A program made the translations under genes and the position numbers. 54,311 nucleotides of DNA from an uncultured Bacilli bacterium (GTDB taxonomy: Bacteria > Bacillota_I > Bacilli_A > RF39 > UBA660), in contig CANQYE010000005.1 in NCBI GenBank assembly GCA_947627995.1, positions 1-54,311 of the forward strand, written 5' to 3'. A model generated the notes under the pieces. It saw nothing but the letters and a program-made list of their open reading frames with translations, was not told the DNA's origin and made no database searches. Of this stretch, positions 9,939 through 19,116 are shown one piece after another (within the stretch, counting starts at the first letter, position 1; the number at the start of each line of letters is the position of its first letter).

Positions 9939-9967
9939 ATACTAATAGAAGAATGTTTATTTGTCAA
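9939..9967 (-). promoter_or_regulatory. promoter of the candidate small RNA
   Basis: Perfect TTGACA, 17-base spacer and TAGTAT on the minus strand, with predicted transcription start near 9932, immediately before the first hairpin. Confidence 0.6.
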
Positions 9968-10020
9968 CACTTTTTTACAATTTTTTTAAATTTTTTTGTA
10001 TAATTAATGTGGAGGCAGTT

Positions 10021-12015
10021 ATGAATTTAGAAGATATTAAAGGAATTGGAACAAAAACTATAGAAACATTAAATAAAATGCATATTTTTAATATTCTAGA
10101 TTTAGTAACTTATTATCCTTATAAATATCAAATATTAAAATTAAGTAATATTAATGAAAATACAAATTCGTCAATAGTTGTGGAAGGTATTATAGAATCA
10201 ATACCCAAAGTAAATTATGTAAAAAGAAATCTTAATCGATTAACATTTTCTGCAATAATTAATAATTTAAGAGTAAACGTTGTTATTTTTAATCGTGCTT
10301 TTATGAAAAACAATTTAAAGGTAGCAGACCAAATAACACTTATAGGTAAATATAACAAAATAAAAAATCAATTTATCGCAAGTGATATAAGACTTTCTAA
10401 AATTAAAGGGGTGAAAATAGAAGGAATTTATCATCTTATTAATGGCATAAAAAGAAATAGTTTAAATAAGATTATAAATAGCGCTTTAACCACTAATTAT
10501 TATTTAATAGATTATATACCTAATTTTTTAGTGACAAATTATAATTTTTTAGCTAAAGATGAAGCTATTAAAATATTACATAACCCAATTACAATTAGTG
10601 ATTTAAAAAAAGCTAAGTTAAGAACTATTTATGAAGAATTATTTTTATTTATGTTTAAAATGAATTATTTAAGTTATAAAAGAAAATTAGAAAGTAAAGC
10701 TATAAAAAGGAATGTTAACAATAAAGATGTAGAAAAATTTATTAATAATCTTCCTTTTAAACTGACAATAGATCAAGAAAAAGCAGTAATGGATATATTT
10801 AATGATTTAAATAATGAAAAAAGAATGAATCGCTTGCTTCTTGGGGATGTTGGAAGTGGAAAAACAATAATATCTGTAATTGCAATTTATATTAATTTTT
10901 TAAGTGGTTATCAAAGCGCTTTAATGGCTCCTACTGAAATTTTAGCAACCCAACATTATAATTCCATTATGGAAATATTTGATAATTATGGAATAAAAGT
11001 AAGACTTTTAGTTGGAAGTATTAATAAAAAAGAAAAAGATAATATTATTTTGCAGTTAAAAAATGGAGAAATAGATTTAATAGTTGGAACTCATGCAATT
11101 ATTAGTGAAAATATAAAATTTAAAAATTTAGGATTGGTGATAACTGATGAACAACATCGTTTTGGTGTTAATCAGCGAAAAAATTTGCAAAATAAAGGGG
11201 TAAAAACTGATGTTTTATATTTAAGTGCAACTCCAATACCTAGAACATATGCTTTAACATTATATGGAGATATGGATATTTCGATAATTAAAACTAAACC
11301 AAAAGGAAGAAAGGAAATCATAACAAAAGTAAAAAAAGAAAAAGAAATTAAAGACATTTTATTACATGTGTTAGAAAGTGTAAAAAATCATCATCAAGTT
11401 TATGTAGTTGCCCCAATGATTGAAGAAGATGAAGAAAGCACTTTAAATAATGTTAATAATTTGGCTGAAAAATTTAAATTAGCTTTTCATAATAAAGTAA
11501 ACATTGGTGTTATTCATGGCAAAATAAAGCCACAAGAAAAAGATAACATTATGAATAAATTTCAAAATAATGAAATAAATATTTTAATTTCAACTACGGT
11601 TATTGAAGTAGGTATTGATGTAAAAAATGCTAATATGATGATTATATTTAATGCCGAAAGATTTGGACTTGCAACACTTCATCAACTAAGAGGACGTGTT
11701 GGCAGAGGAGAAGATCAATCATATTGTTATTTAATAAGCAACTATGATACTAAAAGATTAAAAGTAATGGAAGAATCAAATGATGGGTTTTATATTAGTG
11801 AAAAAGATTATGAAATAAGAGGAGAAGGAGATATTTTTGGTACAATCCAAAGTGGAGATATGTCTTTTAAAATGGCAAATTTAAAAAAAGATTTTAAAAT
11901 TCTTTTACAAGCTAAGAAAGATAGTGCAAAATTTATTGAAGAAAATATAAAAGATAATTTTGATAAATATCCCCAATTTAAAAATATAATATCTGAAATA
12001 ACTTTCATAAATTAA
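10021..12015 (+). CDS. recG: ATP-dependent DNA helicase RecG
   Basis: Branch-migrating helicase that reverses stalled forks and processes Holliday junctions. The ORF track begins at 9961 with a TTG, but the ATG at 10021 has a GGAGG site just upstream and gives the expected N terminus (MNLEDIKGIGTKT), so I use it (664 aa). Domains: wedge/OB-fold (about 1-150), helicase core with Walker A LLGDVGSGKT, DEQHRFG box, ATPIPRT motif and the QLRGRVGRG motif, then the RecG C-terminal segment. It lies directly upstream of the OLE-like RNA, separated by about 120 bases without a clear terminator. Confidence 0.95.
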   Translation: MNLEDIKGIGTKTIETLNKMHIFNILDLVTYYPYKYQILKLSNINENTNSSIVVEGIIESIPKVNYVKRNLNRLTFSAIINNLRVNVVIFNRAFMKNNLKVADQITLIGKYNKIKNQFIASDIRLSKIKGVKIEGIYHLINGIKRNSLNKIINSALTTNYYLIDYIPNFLVTNYNFLAKDEAIKILHNPITISDLKKAKLRTIYEELFLFMFKMNYLSYKRKLESKAIKRNVNNKDVEKFINNLPFKLTIDQEKAVMDIFNDLNNEKRMNRLLLGDVGSGKTIISVIAIYINFLSGYQSALMAPTEILATQHYNSIMEIFDNYGIKVRLLVGSINKKEKDNIILQLKNGEIDLIVGTHAIISENIKFKNLGLVITDEQHRFGVNQRKNLQNKGVKTDVLYLSATPIPRTYALTLYGDMDISIIKTKPKGRKEIITKVKKEKEIKDILLHVLESVKNHHQVYVVAPMIEEDEESTLNNVNNLAEKFKLAFHNKVNIGVIHGKIKPQEKDNIMNKFQNNEINILISTTVIEVGIDVKNANMMIIFNAERFGLATLHQLRGRVGRGEDQSYCYLISNYDTKRLKVMEESNDGFYISEKDYEIRGEGDIFGTIQSGDMSFKMANLKKDFKILLQAKKDSAKFIEENIKDNFDKYPQFKNIISEITFIN

Positions 12016-12137
12016 AAATATGAGAAAGTGAGAAAATAGACTAAGGTAAATCCCAATAGTTTTATAAAAATTAAAAAAAAATTAATTATATTTTCCATTT
12101 GAAAACATATTATGTAGTACATAAAAAGGATGTATTT

Positions 12138-12166
12138 TTGACAAAATTAAAGAAATATGATAAAAT
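12138..12166 (+). promoter_or_regulatory. strong promoter of the OLE-like RNA / oapA-like unit
   Basis: TTGACA, a 17-base spacer and TAAAAT. The predicted start near 12173 falls exactly at the first arm of the structured region. Confidence 0.75.
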
Positions 12167-12172
12167 TTATTT

Positions 12173-12535
12173 ATTAATTGATTGTGGTGCATTATTCTAG
12201 TTGCGGAAAAATTATCGGAAGGTAGGGCTAAAAATCTACTGCTTGTTAATCAATTAACATGTCGTGCGAAATATAAAGATATTGTACTGATCAGACAATG
12301 ATATACTTTATATTTTTATAGCGAATAAGGGTAATTTAAAGCATTAGGGAAAACCTCTAGAGTGTTAAGTTATAAAGATTAAAATACGGACTAAGTGGCA
12401 ATCGAGTCATTAATTTGGCGACAGTTAATTATTTTCTATAAAGAGAAATCGCCCGAGGGTAACCAAAGGAGAGAAAATAGAGAAATTCAACTCGACCTAA
12501 AGCCGTAAAATTAATTTATAATTAACCACACAAAT
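12173..12535 (+). ncRNA. long structured non-coding RNA, probable OLE RNA
   Basis: About 360 bases with no ORF but many long-range pairings. TTAATTGATT pairs with AATCAATTAA (12174/12248). There is a hairpin built on AAATATAAAG...CTTTATATTT (about 12268-12317). GGCGA/TCGCC (12417/12449) sits inside CGAGT/ACTCG (12403/12490). A terminal GTGGT/ACCAC pair joins the two ends (12184/12525). It is less AT-rich than its surroundings. The gene immediately downstream looks like OapA, whose gene is known to follow OLE RNA in Firmicutes, so OLE is my best call. It is shorter than the roughly 600 nt of classical OLE. I see no RNase P or tmRNA signature. Confidence 0.55.
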
Positions 12536-12549
12536 TAAAGGAGAATTAT

Positions 12550-13068
12550 ATGAATAAAAAGAGATCAATAATAAAAATATTTATAATCTCTTTTTTTCTA
12601 GCAATAATTTTTGGCCTTGGGACAAATGCTTTTGCTAGCAAATTTAATGAGATTATTCTTATAATACTTACTTTTCTAATTATAATAGTAGGTATAATAT
12701 TTGATATGATTGGCACAAGTGCTTTAACAAGTAAAGAATCCACTTTTCATGCTATGTCTGCAAAAAAAATAAAAGGAGCATCTAAAACAGTCGATTTAAT
12801 TAAAAATTCAGCAAATGTATCAAGTATTTGTAATGACGTTGTTGGAGATGTGTGTGGTGTAATAAGTGGTTCGCTTGGAGTTTCTTTAAGTATTTTAATT
12901 TCCAATAGATATAATATATCTTTATCTTTAATTACTGTTTTAATTGCAGCAATAATTTCAGCATTAACTGTTGGCGGTAAAGCAATATTTAAACAAGTTG
13001 CTATTAAAAACAACGATAAAATTATATATAAAGTTGGGTTTATATTATCAGGATTTAAGAAAAAATAA
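12550..13068 (+). CDS. OapA-like small membrane protein (OLE-associated)
   Basis: A 172-residue protein with about four membrane segments (about 8-26, 32-53, 105-122, 126-148). The central segment FDMIGTSALTSKESTFHAMS, then KKIKGASKT and the NDVVGDVCGVISG motif, resemble the small family often annotated as CorB-like and identified as the OLE RNA membrane partner OapA. In that system the ribonucleoprotein sits at the membrane and is linked to magnesium and stress responses. ATG follows AAAGGAG 6 bases away and the RNA ends just before, so RNA and protein are probably one transcript. The family call rests on memory of motif spacing, not on an alignment. Confidence 0.6.
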   Translation: MNKKRSIIKIFIISFFLAIIFGLGTNAFASKFNEIILIILTFLIIIVGIIFDMIGTSALTSKESTFHAMSAKKIKGASKTVDLIKNSANVSSICNDVVGDVCGVISGSLGVSLSILISNRYNISLSLITVLIAAIISALTVGGKAIFKQVAIKNNDKIIYKVGFILSGFKKK

Positions 13069-13117
13069 AATATTAATATATTTTTTTTATAATCATACTA
13101 TTTAATGGTGAAAAATA

Positions 13118-13846
13118 TTGTATCAAATAAAAAATTATTTTATTGATTCAAAAGGCATTAAATATAATATTAAAAATATTAATTTTTCTGAGAAAAGTAA
13201 TTTAATTGGAAGCTTCGGAAATTTAATTGCAGAAACGGATTATAAAAATAACCCTTTTTTTTCTTCGTCAAATGGGATGGGTGTATATATTTATAAATCA
13301 AGATATGATAAAAACAGAGCTTTTAGAATTTATAAAGATTTTGCAGATTATGAATATACATTTCATGATGATGCCAAATTGATTCTAGAATTACAAAGTA
13401 GACAAGAAAAAATAAATTTAACAACATTTCCCATGGGAGTAGTAACAATTAAAAATAAAATTATTGGTCAAGAAATCCCACTTTTTGAAAAATATAAAAC
13501 TCTCTTTGAATATTTTTCTAATAAAAAAAATGCTACGGATTTATTTTTAATTTATTTAAAAATAATAGAAATTTTAAGTGAACTTTATAAAGCAGAAATT
13601 TTTTATATTGATATACATTCAAAAAATTTTTTAATAAATCCTATTACAAAACATGTTAAATTAATTGATTTTGAAAGTTCTTCATTAGCTTTTGATAATA
13701 AAAAAGCTTATAAAAAAATGCTTGAAAATTTGAAAATAATGATAAAAGAACTTAATTCTTTTTATAATTATAATAATGAAATATTTGAAAAAGCTAGTGA
13801 TTTAGAACAAATGAAAGTAGTAATAAAAAAAGAATTGAAAATTTGA
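13118..13846 (+). CDS. small protein-kinase-like fold protein
   Basis: A 242-residue protein starting at TTG behind GGTGA. It keeps the core of the protein kinase/aminoglycoside phosphotransferase fold. YIDIHSKNFLI matches the catalytic loop (D-x4-N) and KLIDFESS matches the Mg-binding D-F-x segment. An N-terminal MGVYIYKSRYDKNRAFRIYK stretch could be the nucleotide-binding strand pair. It has no membrane segment. The spacing of the loops fits a phosphotransferase rather than a typical Hanks Ser/Thr kinase. Substrate is unknown. It lies between the OapA-like gene and a small membrane protein, with no strong operon link. Confidence 0.5.
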   Translation: MYQIKNYFIDSKGIKYNIKNINFSEKSNLIGSFGNLIAETDYKNNPFFSSSNGMGVYIYKSRYDKNRAFRIYKDFADYEYTFHDDAKLILELQSRQEKINLTTFPMGVVTIKNKIIGQEIPLFEKYKTLFEYFSNKKNATDLFLIYLKIIEILSELYKAEIFYIDIHSKNFLINPITKHVKLIDFESSSLAFDNKKAYKKMLENLKIMIKELNSFYNYNNEIFEKASDLEQMKVVIKKELKI

Positions 13847-13896
13847 CAATTTAATATTAATTCTTATATAATATTTCCTAATTTAGGGGGGATATT

Positions 13897-14391
13897 ATGA
13901 TAAAAAAAGAGATTACTAATATTATTATTCATTTAGTATTAGTTATAATTTTAACAATAATAAGTTATTGTGTATGGAATAGCAATGGATTACAAAATAT
14001 TTTAAAAAATTCAAAGTCTTTTGTAAATAATCAAGACGTAATTTTTACTAATGAAAAAATAAATAATATAATTACAAATGATATTAATAATACAATTACT
14101 CATAATATTAAAATAAATAATACAAAAGATCAAAATAGAAAATATAAAATAATATTAATTGTTAATAAAGTATCTACGATGAATTTAGATGATCTGTATA
14201 TTATATATGATAAAAAAGAATTTAAATTAAATAACTTACAAAAAGAAGATGATTATAATTACTATTACCAAATACAAACAATTAAATTAAAACCTTATGA
14301 AAAAAAACAATTGCAATTACAAATATTTTTAAATAAACATTATACGCAAAATGTCAATAAGTCTTTAAATTATAACATCGACATTATATAG
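13897..14391 (+). CDS. hypothetical membrane-anchored protein
   Basis: A 164-residue protein with one N-terminal membrane segment (about residues 8-26) and an Asn/Ile/Lys-rich external domain that looks all-beta (alternating hydrophobic pattern near NIKINNT and YKIILIVNK). ATG follows a GGGGGGA-type ribosome site. I do not recognise a family. The layout (signal anchor plus a small beta domain) resembles TasA-like or pilin-like extracytoplasmic proteins, but no SipW-type cleavage motif is visible. Confidence 0.55.
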   Translation: MIKKEITNIIIHLVLVIILTIISYCVWNSNGLQNILKNSKSFVNNQDVIFTNEKINNIITNDINNTITHNIKINNTKDQNRKYKIILIVNKVSTMNLDDLYIIYDKKEFKLNNLQKEDDYNYYYQIQTIKLKPYEKKQLQLQIFLNKHYTQNVNKSLNYNIDII

Positions 14392-14475
14392 AAAAAAATA
14401 AAAGATATAAGTGAACTAGCTTGTATTTTTTTTTATTTTTTGTTAAGATATATCTATAATAAAAGGGGCGATGTT

Positions 14476-16878
14476 ATGTTACCTGAATATTTTAAGGTAG
14501 ACTATAACAAATCTGTAAGTAATCCAAATGCAACGTTTACTGGACATAAGTATCGTATTACAGTTTTAAGTGAAATGTTATTAAGACTTGAATATGATGC
14601 CAATGGTGCATTTGAAAATAGACCAACCGAACTTGCTATATGCAGGGATTTTAAAGTGCCAGATTTTCAAGTAAAACAAGATAATAATATAATAATTATA
14701 GAAACTAAGTATTTTAAATTAGAGTATCATAAAGAAAAACCATTTGTTGGTTCAAAAATTGCTCCAGATGCTAATCTTCGTGTTACATTATTAAATTCCG
14801 ATCGTGTTTGGTATTATAATCATCCTGAGGTTAGAAATTTTAAAGGAACAGCTATTAGTTTAGATGATAATAAAATGGAATTAAAAAAAGGATTATATTC
14901 AACTGATGGATTTGTTTCAATTGATGATTCAACTTCTTTAATTTTTGAAAAAGATGGTACCTTTGTTAAAGGGAATCAAAAAAGAATTGATTTATATTTA
15001 TTTACTTATCGAAAAGATTTTGGATTATGTTTAAAAGATTATTTTACATTAACAGGATTTCCTCCTTTAATTCCAAGATATGCATTAGGTATATGGTGGT
15101 ATAAAAACGAGAGATATAACGAAGATGATATTAAAGAATTAGTTAATAAATTTAATCATTATAAAATACCTATATCAGTTATTTTATTAGGACATTATTG
15201 GCATGAGCAAAAATTAGTTAATAAAAAATTAGTTAAAAGTGGTTATTCGTTTAATCCAAAGCTTTTTCCAAATCCAAAAGAATTTATAAATTATTTGCAC
15301 GAGCGAGCAATACATTTAGGAGTTAATATTAATCCTATTAATGGTGTCCTTCCAACAGAGCCAAATTATATGTCTTTTGCCAAAGATATTAATGTTGATA
15401 AAAACATTATAGTGCCATTAAATGTATATGATAAAAATTTTATTAATTCTTATTTTAATAATCTTATTCGACCTTTAACGGAAAGTAAAATAGATTTTTT
15501 TTGGATAGACTATTTTAAAGGAGGAAATTTACAAACGTTAAGAGCTTTAAATCATTATCATTTTAATTATTATAAACAATATGAAACACAAAGAGGTATG
15601 ATACTTTCTCGAAATGGACTTATAGCGCCTCATCGTTATCCTATACATTATTCGGGAGAAACGTATGTTAGTTGGGAAACATTAAAATCACTTCCAGCTT
15701 TTAATGCATCTGCTAGTAATATTGGAGTCTCTTGGTGGAGTCATGATATTGGTGGATACAAAAATGGAACAGAAGATGAAGAATTGTATAGACGATTTGT
15801 ACAATTAGGAGTTTATAGCCCAATTTTTAGATTTGCAGCAGAGGAAGGAAGATATTATAAAAGAGAACCATGGAAATGGGAAATTAAAACTTTAAATATT
15901 GTGCAAGATTATTGTATTTTAAGGCAAAGATTAATTCCTTATATATATAATGAGGGTTACAAATATCATAAAACCGGGTTACCTTTAGTTCAACCACTTT
16001 ATTATACTTATCCAAAAATATTTGATGAACCAATATATAAAAATGAATATTTTTTTGGTAGTGAACTATTTATTTCGCCAATTACTACGCCTAAAGACAC
16101 TGTCATGAATAGAGCTATGGAAAGAATTTTTTTACCGAATGGCACATGGTATGATTTTAAGACTGGGAAAAAATTCCCAGGCGGCAAACGTTATGTTGCT
16201 TTTTATAAGGATGAAGATTATCCAGTGTTTGCCAAAAGTGGTTCAATAATCCCATTAGCTATTTTAGAAAAAAATCGAAATGTAACAAATCCTCCAAAAG
16301 AAATGGAAATTCATATCTTCCCAGGTAAGAGCAATACTTATAATTTATATGAGGATGATGGATTTAGTTCACTTTATGAAAGTGGCTATTATATTACAAC
16401 TCAAATTGATTACAATTATCAAGCTAATAATTATACAGTTATAATTCGCCCTATTGATGGAAAAACTGGAATTATTCCTGATGAAAGAAATTATAAAATA
16501 AGATTTAGAAATACAAAACAAGCTGATGATGTAATAGTGTATTTGGGTTCAGAACAAATTGAAGTTAACTCATATGTTGATGACACTGATTTTATTGTTG
16601 AAATTTTAAATGTCCCAACTACAAAACAATTAAGTATTAATTGCAAAGGGAAAGATATTGAAATTGATGCAGTAAGATTGATTAATGAAGATATTGAATC
16701 TATTATAAATGATGCCAAAATTAAAACTGAACTTAAAGGAAAAATTGCAAATATTATATTTAGTGAGCTTGATATAAGAAAAAAGAGAATTCAGATTAGG
16801 AAATTAAAAAAACTAGGTCTTGAAAATATGTTTGTTAAAATGTTTATTAGACTTTTAGAATATGTAGCAGAATTTTAA
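14476..16878 (+). CDS. alpha-glucosidase / alpha-xylosidase, glycoside hydrolase family 31
   Basis: Releases terminal alpha-linked sugars. The ORF track begins 12 codons upstream, but AGGGGCG precedes the ATG at 14476 (MLPEYFKVDY), giving 800 residues. An N-terminal beta-sandwich (about 1-200) leads into a TIM barrel with WIDYFKGGN (nucleophile Asp) and SWWSHDIGGY (acid/base region), followed by the distal beta domains. No signal peptide, so it acts inside the cell on imported oligosaccharides. The last 100 residues (charged, helical) are an extension of unknown role. No transporter adjoins it. Exact substrate specificity cannot be read. Confidence 0.9.
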   Translation: MLPEYFKVDYNKSVSNPNATFTGHKYRITVLSEMLLRLEYDANGAFENRPTELAICRDFKVPDFQVKQDNNIIIIETKYFKLEYHKEKPFVGSKIAPDANLRVTLLNSDRVWYYNHPEVRNFKGTAISLDDNKMELKKGLYSTDGFVSIDDSTSLIFEKDGTFVKGNQKRIDLYLFTYRKDFGLCLKDYFTLTGFPPLIPRYALGIWWYKNERYNEDDIKELVNKFNHYKIPISVILLGHYWHEQKLVNKKLVKSGYSFNPKLFPNPKEFINYLHERAIHLGVNINPINGVLPTEPNYMSFAKDINVDKNIIVPLNVYDKNFINSYFNNLIRPLTESKIDFFWIDYFKGGNLQTLRALNHYHFNYYKQYETQRGMILSRNGLIAPHRYPIHYSGETYVSWETLKSLPAFNASASNIGVSWWSHDIGGYKNGTEDEELYRRFVQLGVYSPIFRFAAEEGRYYKREPWKWEIKTLNIVQDYCILRQRLIPYIYNEGYKYHKTGLPLVQPLYYTYPKIFDEPIYKNEYFFGSELFISPITTPKDTVMNRAMERIFLPNGTWYDFKTGKKFPGGKRYVAFYKDEDYPVFAKSGSIIPLAILEKNRNVTNPPKEMEIHIFPGKSNTYNLYEDDGFSSLYESGYYITTQIDYNYQANNYTVIIRPIDGKTGIIPDERNYKIRFRNTKQADDVIVYLGSEQIEVNSYVDDTDFIVEILNVPTTKQLSINCKGKDIEIDAVRLINEDIESIINDAKIKTELKGKIANIIFSELDIRKKRIQIRKLKKLGLENMFVKMFIRLLEYVAEF

Positions 16879-16954
16879 GGGGATAATCCTCCTTTTTTTA
16901 TTTGACAAAAACTGAATTTAATGTATAATATTTTCGAAATGAAGGGGGAAAATT

Positions 16955-17977
16955 ATGAGCAACCTTCTTGAGGCAAGAGAAAAAGCATTTGAATTAGTTA
17001 CAATACCACATAAAAATGAAAATATTTCTTTTAATCAATATAGTTCAATTTATTTGGCTTCAACTTCAAATGTTATTGATACAATGTCTTTGTATAACGA
17101 TTATAAAAAAGTATTAGCAGTTGGTTCTACTGGTGCACACGGTTATGAAGCTTTATTAAATGGTGCTACTAAAGTAGATTTATTTGATATTAATGAACTG
17201 CAAAGATTATACTTTGAATACATGAAGACTGCAATAATTCATTTAAAATATAAAGATTTTATAAAACATTTTACATTAAAATATCAAAAAAATATATTTC
17301 AAAAAAGCGAAATTTCAAATTTTCTTTCTAATGAGCTTTATTCAAAATTATCGCCTTTTGTTCCAAAAGATGTAGAGTTTGTTTTTGGTCCATTATTTGA
17401 AATGTTTTATAGCCCAGATTTAATATTAAGCGGATTGTTTAAATTTAATCATAACTTAACTTTAAACTATTTAAAAAAATATATTTCATTTTACAATGAG
17501 GACGAGTATTATAAATTACAAAACATTTTAAGAAAAGGGAAAAGTACTATACAATATTATCAAGCCAACTTATGTGACATCCCAATAAAATTTGCTGATA
17601 AATATGATTTAATTATTTTAGATAATATTTTACAATATTATAAAAATATTTCTGAAATTTCAACACCTTATAATGTAAATATGTTTATACATAAAAAGCT
17701 TAGTACTTTGTTATCAGAAAATGGTTGTATCCAAGCTTGTTATGGTTTTGAAATAGCAGCAGATGGATTAAAGAAAGGTTTTAATATACCATATAAAAAT
17801 AAAATAAATAGCACTATTTTTGCACAATTATTATTAGAAAAAGAACTTAAAGAAGGTATTTGTTATCAACTTGCAAAAAAATGGAATCATTATTCATATA
17901 ATTTTATAGAGGGTGTTGAAAAAAATCATAATGAGAATGCTCAAAACGTAGTATTAACTTATAAACCAAGAATTTAA
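16955..17977 (+). CDS. DUF3419/BtaA-like SAM-binding protein, copy 1
   Basis: A 340-residue soluble protein with a Rossmann SAM-binding motif VLAVGSTGAHGYEALLNGA and an acidic DLFDINELQ strand end, then DLIILDNILQYY. This pattern matches the DUF3419 family, which includes BtaA, the enzyme that moves a 3-amino-3-carboxypropyl group from SAM to diacylglycerol. The gene has its own promoter region and a GGGGG ribosome site and is followed 57 bases later by a paralogue. Function in this organism is inferred from family only; a role in an unusual lipid headgroup is possible. Confidence 0.6.
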   Translation: MSNLLEAREKAFELVTIPHKNENISFNQYSSIYLASTSNVIDTMSLYNDYKKVLAVGSTGAHGYEALLNGATKVDLFDINELQRLYFEYMKTAIIHLKYKDFIKHFTLKYQKNIFQKSEISNFLSNELYSKLSPFVPKDVEFVFGPLFEMFYSPDLILSGLFKFNHNLTLNYLKKYISFYNEDEYYKLQNILRKGKSTIQYYQANLCDIPIKFADKYDLIILDNILQYYKNISEISTPYNVNMFIHKKLSTLLSENGCIQACYGFEIAADGLKKGFNIPYKNKINSTIFAQLLLEKELKEGICYQLAKKWNHYSYNFIEGVEKNHNENAQNVVLTYKPRI

Positions 17978-18034
17978 AAATAAATATGAACCAAATATTA
18001 TACTAATTTAAAGGAAAAAAATAAGGAGAATTTT

Positions 18035-18859
18035 ATGGAAGCACTTAAAGATATACTAGAATTAAAAGAATCGTTATATAACATATATGGTGATTTTTAT
18101 AATATTGACCAAAATTTTTATAAAGCGTATAAATTTTCTAATGAGGATATTTATGGCTATTACAAATTATTTGATTTAGAAAACAAAGATGTCTTAACGG
18201 TTTGTGGATCTGGAGATCAAGCATTGAATGCAATATTAATGGGCGCAAAAACAGTAGATACTTTTGATATAAATAAACTAGCATATTATTTAATGCAATT
18301 TAAAATGTATGCTATTAAATATTTAAATTATAATGAATTTAATAAACTTTATGATAATTTCCAATATTATGCATACTTTTTTTACAGACAAATAAAAAAA
18401 AGTATAAAAGATTATAATTTTATATTATTTTGGGATGAATTTATTAAAAATGTTAATGTTTTCTTTATTGGAGACGATTGCGATATTAACCCTGATAAAA
18501 TACCTTATTTAGATAAAGAATTATTTATAAGATTAAAAAACAAATTATTAAATTATGATTTAACTTTTAAAAGAGCGGATATTTATGAAATTCCTAATGT
18601 TTTTGAAAAAAAATATGATTTTATAAATTTGTCTAATATTTTAGATTATCGTGGAGGAAGCTTTCATTCTTTTAAAAATTTTATGATAAAAGTAATACAA
18701 AATAATTTAAACGACGAGGGCTCTATTCTTTTAAAATATGGTTTTAAAAATGATGATGATTTATTGCAAAAGTATATTAGGAAATTGCATTTATCCACTG
18801 CGAAAAAACTTATTTTAGAAGATTCTCAAGATAAAATATATGTTTATACAAAAAAATAA
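18035..18859 (+). CDS. DUF3419/BtaA-like SAM-binding protein, copy 2
   Basis: A 274-residue paralogue of the preceding gene, with the SAM motif VLTVCGSGDQALNAILMGAK, the following TFDINKLA, and YDFINLSNILDY. It is shorter, mainly in the middle, and the two copies differ throughout, so the duplication is old. AAGGAG precedes the ATG. The two probably form one operon ended near the leuS T-box promoter. Confidence 0.6.
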   Translation: MEALKDILELKESLYNIYGDFYNIDQNFYKAYKFSNEDIYGYYKLFDLENKDVLTVCGSGDQALNAILMGAKTVDTFDINKLAYYLMQFKMYAIKYLNYNEFNKLYDNFQYYAYFFYRQIKKSIKDYNFILFWDEFIKNVNVFFIGDDCDINPDKIPYLDKELFIRLKNKLLNYDLTFKRADIYEIPNVFEKKYDFINLSNILDYRGGSFHSFKNFMIKVIQNNLNDEGSILLKYGFKNDDDLLQKYIRKLHLSTAKKLILEDSQDKIYVYTKK

Positions 18860-18878
18860 TAGTTTATAGAAATAATTA

Positions 18879-18907
18879 TTGACTTCGACTTATAAATAAT
18901 TTATTAT
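18879..18907 (+). promoter_or_regulatory. promoter of the leuS T-box unit
   Basis: TTGACT, 17 bases, TATTAT. The predicted start lies a few bases before Stem I of the T-box. Confidence 0.6.
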
Positions 18908-18913
18908 ATTAAT

Positions 18914-19100
18914 AAGCAAAGAAAAAGAGTAGTAATTAATGAATAATACATAGAGAATTAGTGGCTGGTGGAAACTAATATTTGAAATTAATGAACTTGC
19001 TTTTTTAAGTGTTAGGTTTATTACCTTTATCGAATATTAGAGAAATAAATTAAGGTGGTACCACGGCATTTTCGTCCTTAGATGAGAGTGCTTTTTTTTA
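18914..19100 (+). promoter_or_regulatory. T-box leader (leucine type) for leuS
   Basis: A full-length T-box. Stem I has the distal AGAGAATTAGTGGCTGGTGG pattern, a specifier region ATGAACTTGC containing a Leu codon (CTT or TTG), and the signature AAGGTGGTACCACGG at 19052-19066. The alternative terminator is an 11-bp stem GCATTTTCGTC / GATGAGAGTGC followed by eight T. Uncharged tRNA-Leu would stabilise the antiterminator and turn on the downstream small membrane protein and leuS. Confidence 0.9.
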
Positions 19101-19116
19101 ATAAAAAGGAGGCAAC

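Noticed and set aside
12173-12535. RNase P RNA or tmRNA
   Set aside because: No GAGGAAAGTCC or ACAGAA-type RNase P signature, no tRNA-like CCA end, and the downstream protein favours OLE.
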